Source: a bacterium (GTDB taxonomy: Bacteria; Zhuqueibacterota; Zhuqueibacteria; Residuimicrobiales; Krinioviventaceae). From it: a stretch of DNA of 64,000 nucleotides. Made by a program: the position numbers and the translations under genes. The DNA lies in assembly GCA_029561455.1 (NCBI GenBank), contig JAKQIY010000085.1, positions 1-64,000 of the forward strand, read 5' to 3'. The notes under the pieces were generated by a model. That model searched no databases. It was not told the origin of the DNA and worked only from the letters and a program-made list of their open reading frames with translations. Shown piece by piece: positions 62,377 through 64,000 of this stretch (positions are counted from its first letter, which is position 1; every line of letters begins with the position of its first letter).

Positions 62377-64000
62377 ATGAAAAAAATAACCTGGCATACG
62401 ATACGCAATCTGGTTATCAGCGTAATTATTTTCTTTACTCCCAGCCTGACAACCGCACAATCAGGAATCATAACCTTTAGCGGCATCAATTCACAAACTC
62501 TTGAACCTCTGGCGCTGGACAGCATCCAGATTTATAACAAAACCCAAAACCAAGCCACCACCCTGACCGGGGCAACGAGTTTTGACCTGGCTTATTTTAC
62601 CAGTATATCAATACGGCAAAGCGCGGTAATTGCTGATTTTCATCTTTCTGAAAATTATCCAAACAGTTTTCAAAACCATACCCGGTTCAATGTCTTTTTA
62701 ACAGGCCGTCAGGAGGTTACTTTTACCTTGTACAATATCCTGGGGAGAAGGGTTCTGGAAAAAACCATAACATTGCATTCCGGCGGCCATACCTTTACTT
62801 TACAGGGCGGCAGTCTGGCGACCGGTCTGTATTTTCTTTCCGCGCGGCTGGGTAATGAAATCAGGACAATAAAAATCCTCAAAACCGGTGTATATACAGC
62901 CGGCGATCTGGGACTGGAATACGCCGGAGCCGGCGCAATGTTACCAGGTAATTTACAAAAATCCCGGCTCAATCCCGGTGATGCCTATAAATTTACCGGT
63001 TTCTCCACCGGCTACCCCCGCTGCACCCTGGACAATCAAACTCCGGCAGGCGGCGAAAATTTCCAGTTTGCGTTTATTCCTTACAGCGCCGTTCTGCCGG
63101 AACGCTGGCGGGGCTTTAACCTGCTGGGCAAGTTCACCGTGGAATGGAATAACGAGGGCTATGTTGAAGACGATTTTATCATGATCGCCGACCTCGGATT
63201 CAATTTTGTGCGGCTGCCTATCGATTACCGCACCTATTGCGAACCAGGTGACTGGTATACTTTTAATGCTGCCGGGCTCGATGACATTGATAACGCTGTG
63301 CTGTGGGGTCAGGAATACGGTATACATGTATGCATCAACCTGCACCGGGCGCCGGGCTATTGCGTCAACCCGCCTTCTACCCCGCTGCCCGCTTCTGAAA
63401 ATAAAAGCTTATGGTCTGATGAAGAAGTGCAACAAGTTTTTGCCGACCACTGGGCCATGTTTGCGGAACGCTATAAAAATGTACCGCGCGAGGCGCTCAG
63501 TTTCAACCTGGTCAACGAACCGGCGGATATTACGGGTGAACAATACTATAACGCCATGAAGCCGGCTATAGATGCCATCAGGGCAATCTCCCCGGAAAGA
63601 CTGATCATCATCGACGGCCTGAACTGGGCGAATGATCCGGCGCCGGAGTTTTACGCGGACGGCATTGTCCAGTCCCCGCATTTTTACCAGCCGTTCAACA
63701 TTACCCATTACAAAGCTGAATGGGTGGATGGTTCAGATAGCTGGCCGGAACCAACCTGGCCGGTGCACCTGGTTCCCAATACCCTGTACGGCTATTCGAA
63801 AAGTTCATACCAATCGCCGTTTATATTAAAAGCAAACCTGGCCGCCGGAACCACTGTTTCTATTCATGTTTACCAGGTTTCTACGCGGTTCGATATGGAT
63901 ATTCGGGCGGACAAAACCAAAATATTCACAAAATCTTTTATTCCGGGTCCCGGCGAGGGCGAATGGGAACAGGTTATCTACAGCGAAGAATGGAAAATTT
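62377..64000 (+). CDS. GH5 glycoside hydrolase with an internal sorting-like domain (3' cut by window)
   Basis: The frame is open from ATG 62377 to the window end (541 residues seen). A signal peptide (SVIIFFTPSLTTAQS) precedes a sorting-domain-like module (about 94-171: ENYPNSFQNHTRFNVFL, LYNILGRRVLEK, LATGLYFLSARLGNEIRTIKILK). Catalytic part from about 239: ERWRGFNLLGKF, GFNFVRLPIDYRTY, INLHRAPGYC, LSFNLVNEP with acid/base E381, IIIDGLNWANDP and SPHFYQPF. These are GH5 landmarks; the second Glu (nucleophile) lies beyond the window. A large insertion after SPHFYQPF looks like a carbohydrate-binding segment. It would act on beta-glucans or mannans, extracellularly. A sorting-like domain before the catalytic domain is unusual. 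Confidence 0.88.
   Translation, partial: MKKITWHTIRNLVISVIIFFTPSLTTAQSGIITFSGINSQTLEPLALDSIQIYNKTQNQATTLTGATSFDLAYFTSISIRQSAVIADFHLSENYPNSFQNHTRFNVFLTGRQEVTFTLYNILGRRVLEKTITLHSGGHTFTLQGGSLATGLYFLSARLGNEIRTIKILKTGVYTAGDLGLEYAGAGAMLPGNLQKSRLNPGDAYKFTGFSTGYPRCTLDNQTPAGGENFQFAFIPYSAVLPERWRGFNLLGKFTVEWNNEGYVEDDFIMIADLGFNFVRLPIDYRTYCEPGDWYTFNAAGLDDIDNAVLWGQEYGIHVCINLHRAPGYCVNPPSTPLPASENKSLWSDEEVQQVFADHWAMFAERYKNVPREALSFNLVNEPADITGEQYYNAMKPAIDAIRAISPERLIIIDGLNWANDPAPEFYADGIVQSPHFYQPFNITHYKAEWVDGSDSWPEPTWPVHLVPNTLYGYSKSSYQSPFILKANLAAGTTVSIHVYQVSTRFDMDIRADKTKIFTKSFIPGPGEGEWEQVIYSEEWKI

Overview
The window reads as one contig from a Gram-negative bacterium of the wider FCB group, such as a KSB1-, Calditrichota- or Ignavibacteria-like lineage. 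The main evidence is the number of secreted proteins ending in the YPNPFNPxT...LLGRxVKTL...QKVLLLK module, a C-terminal sorting domain of the type IX secretion (por secretion) kind. A TonB-dependent receptor, lipoproteins and predicted outer-membrane barrels agree with this. The exact phylum cannot be fixed from the window. No rRNA, tRNA, CRISPR array or insertion sequence was seen.

Region 1 (1-16.8 kb, + strand) is an array of exported proteins. Each has a different N-terminal head (choice-of-anchor-D-like, LamG, F5/8 discoidin, a paralogous pair, a dockerin-like protein) joined to an almost constant tail: a fibronectin-like domain plus a sorting domain. The tails share long identical DNA runs in a patchwork, which suggests gene conversion or recent shuffling. 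Most of these genes end in their own intrinsic hairpin. Embedded in the array is a GNAT / DUF6916-like / phage-tail-collar cluster (4.8-6.3 kb) and a secreted fibre-like protein followed by a decayed coiled-coil remnant (8.4-9.6 kb).

Region 2 (16.9-29.1 kb, + strand) starts with a peroxiredoxin whose peroxidatic cysteine codon is an in-frame UGA followed at once by a perfect 8-bp hairpin, so it is probably a selenoprotein. A beta-propeller protein follows, then two paralogous signalling pairs. Each pair is a periplasmic propeller sensor kinase of the HisKA_2 type with a stand-alone receiver; the second kinase has gained GAF and PAS domains. A VOC protein and a DinB-like protein close the region.

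Region 3 (29.3-40.4 kb, - strand) holds a giant CotH/CBM6/lamin-tail secreted protein, a CNNM/CorC-type membrane protein, a YigZ/IMPACT protein, a DUF3795-like protein, SelB (the selenocysteine elongation factor, which supports the selenoprotein call), a trehalase-like glycosidase, a TIM-barrel isomerase and a DUF2752 protein. Region 4 (40.5-53.6 kb) holds a lactonase propeller, a beta-helix protein, a Tat-exported isomerase/epimerase, a TolB-like/TPR protein with a CxxCH motif, a DUF486 membrane protein, a TonB-dependent receptor with a YfiR-like partner, and an M3 lipoprotein peptidase.

Region 5 (53.6-64 kb) begins with repeats and hairpins ahead of a visibly AT-rich 1282-residue protein. 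It joins a PD-(D/E)XK (Mrr-like) nuclease domain to a STAND-type P-loop NTPase and a long helical C-terminus, the layout of an Avs-like antiphage protein. After it come a small lipoprotein, two exported zinc-ribbon proteins, a beta-helix sorting-domain protein, and a GH5 glycosidase cut by the window end that carries a sorting-like domain before its catalytic domain.

The strongest candidates for something new are the UGA-containing peroxiredoxin with its closely placed hairpin, the nuclease-STAND protein, the mosaic sorting-tail array, and the internal sorting-like domain of the GH5 enzyme.
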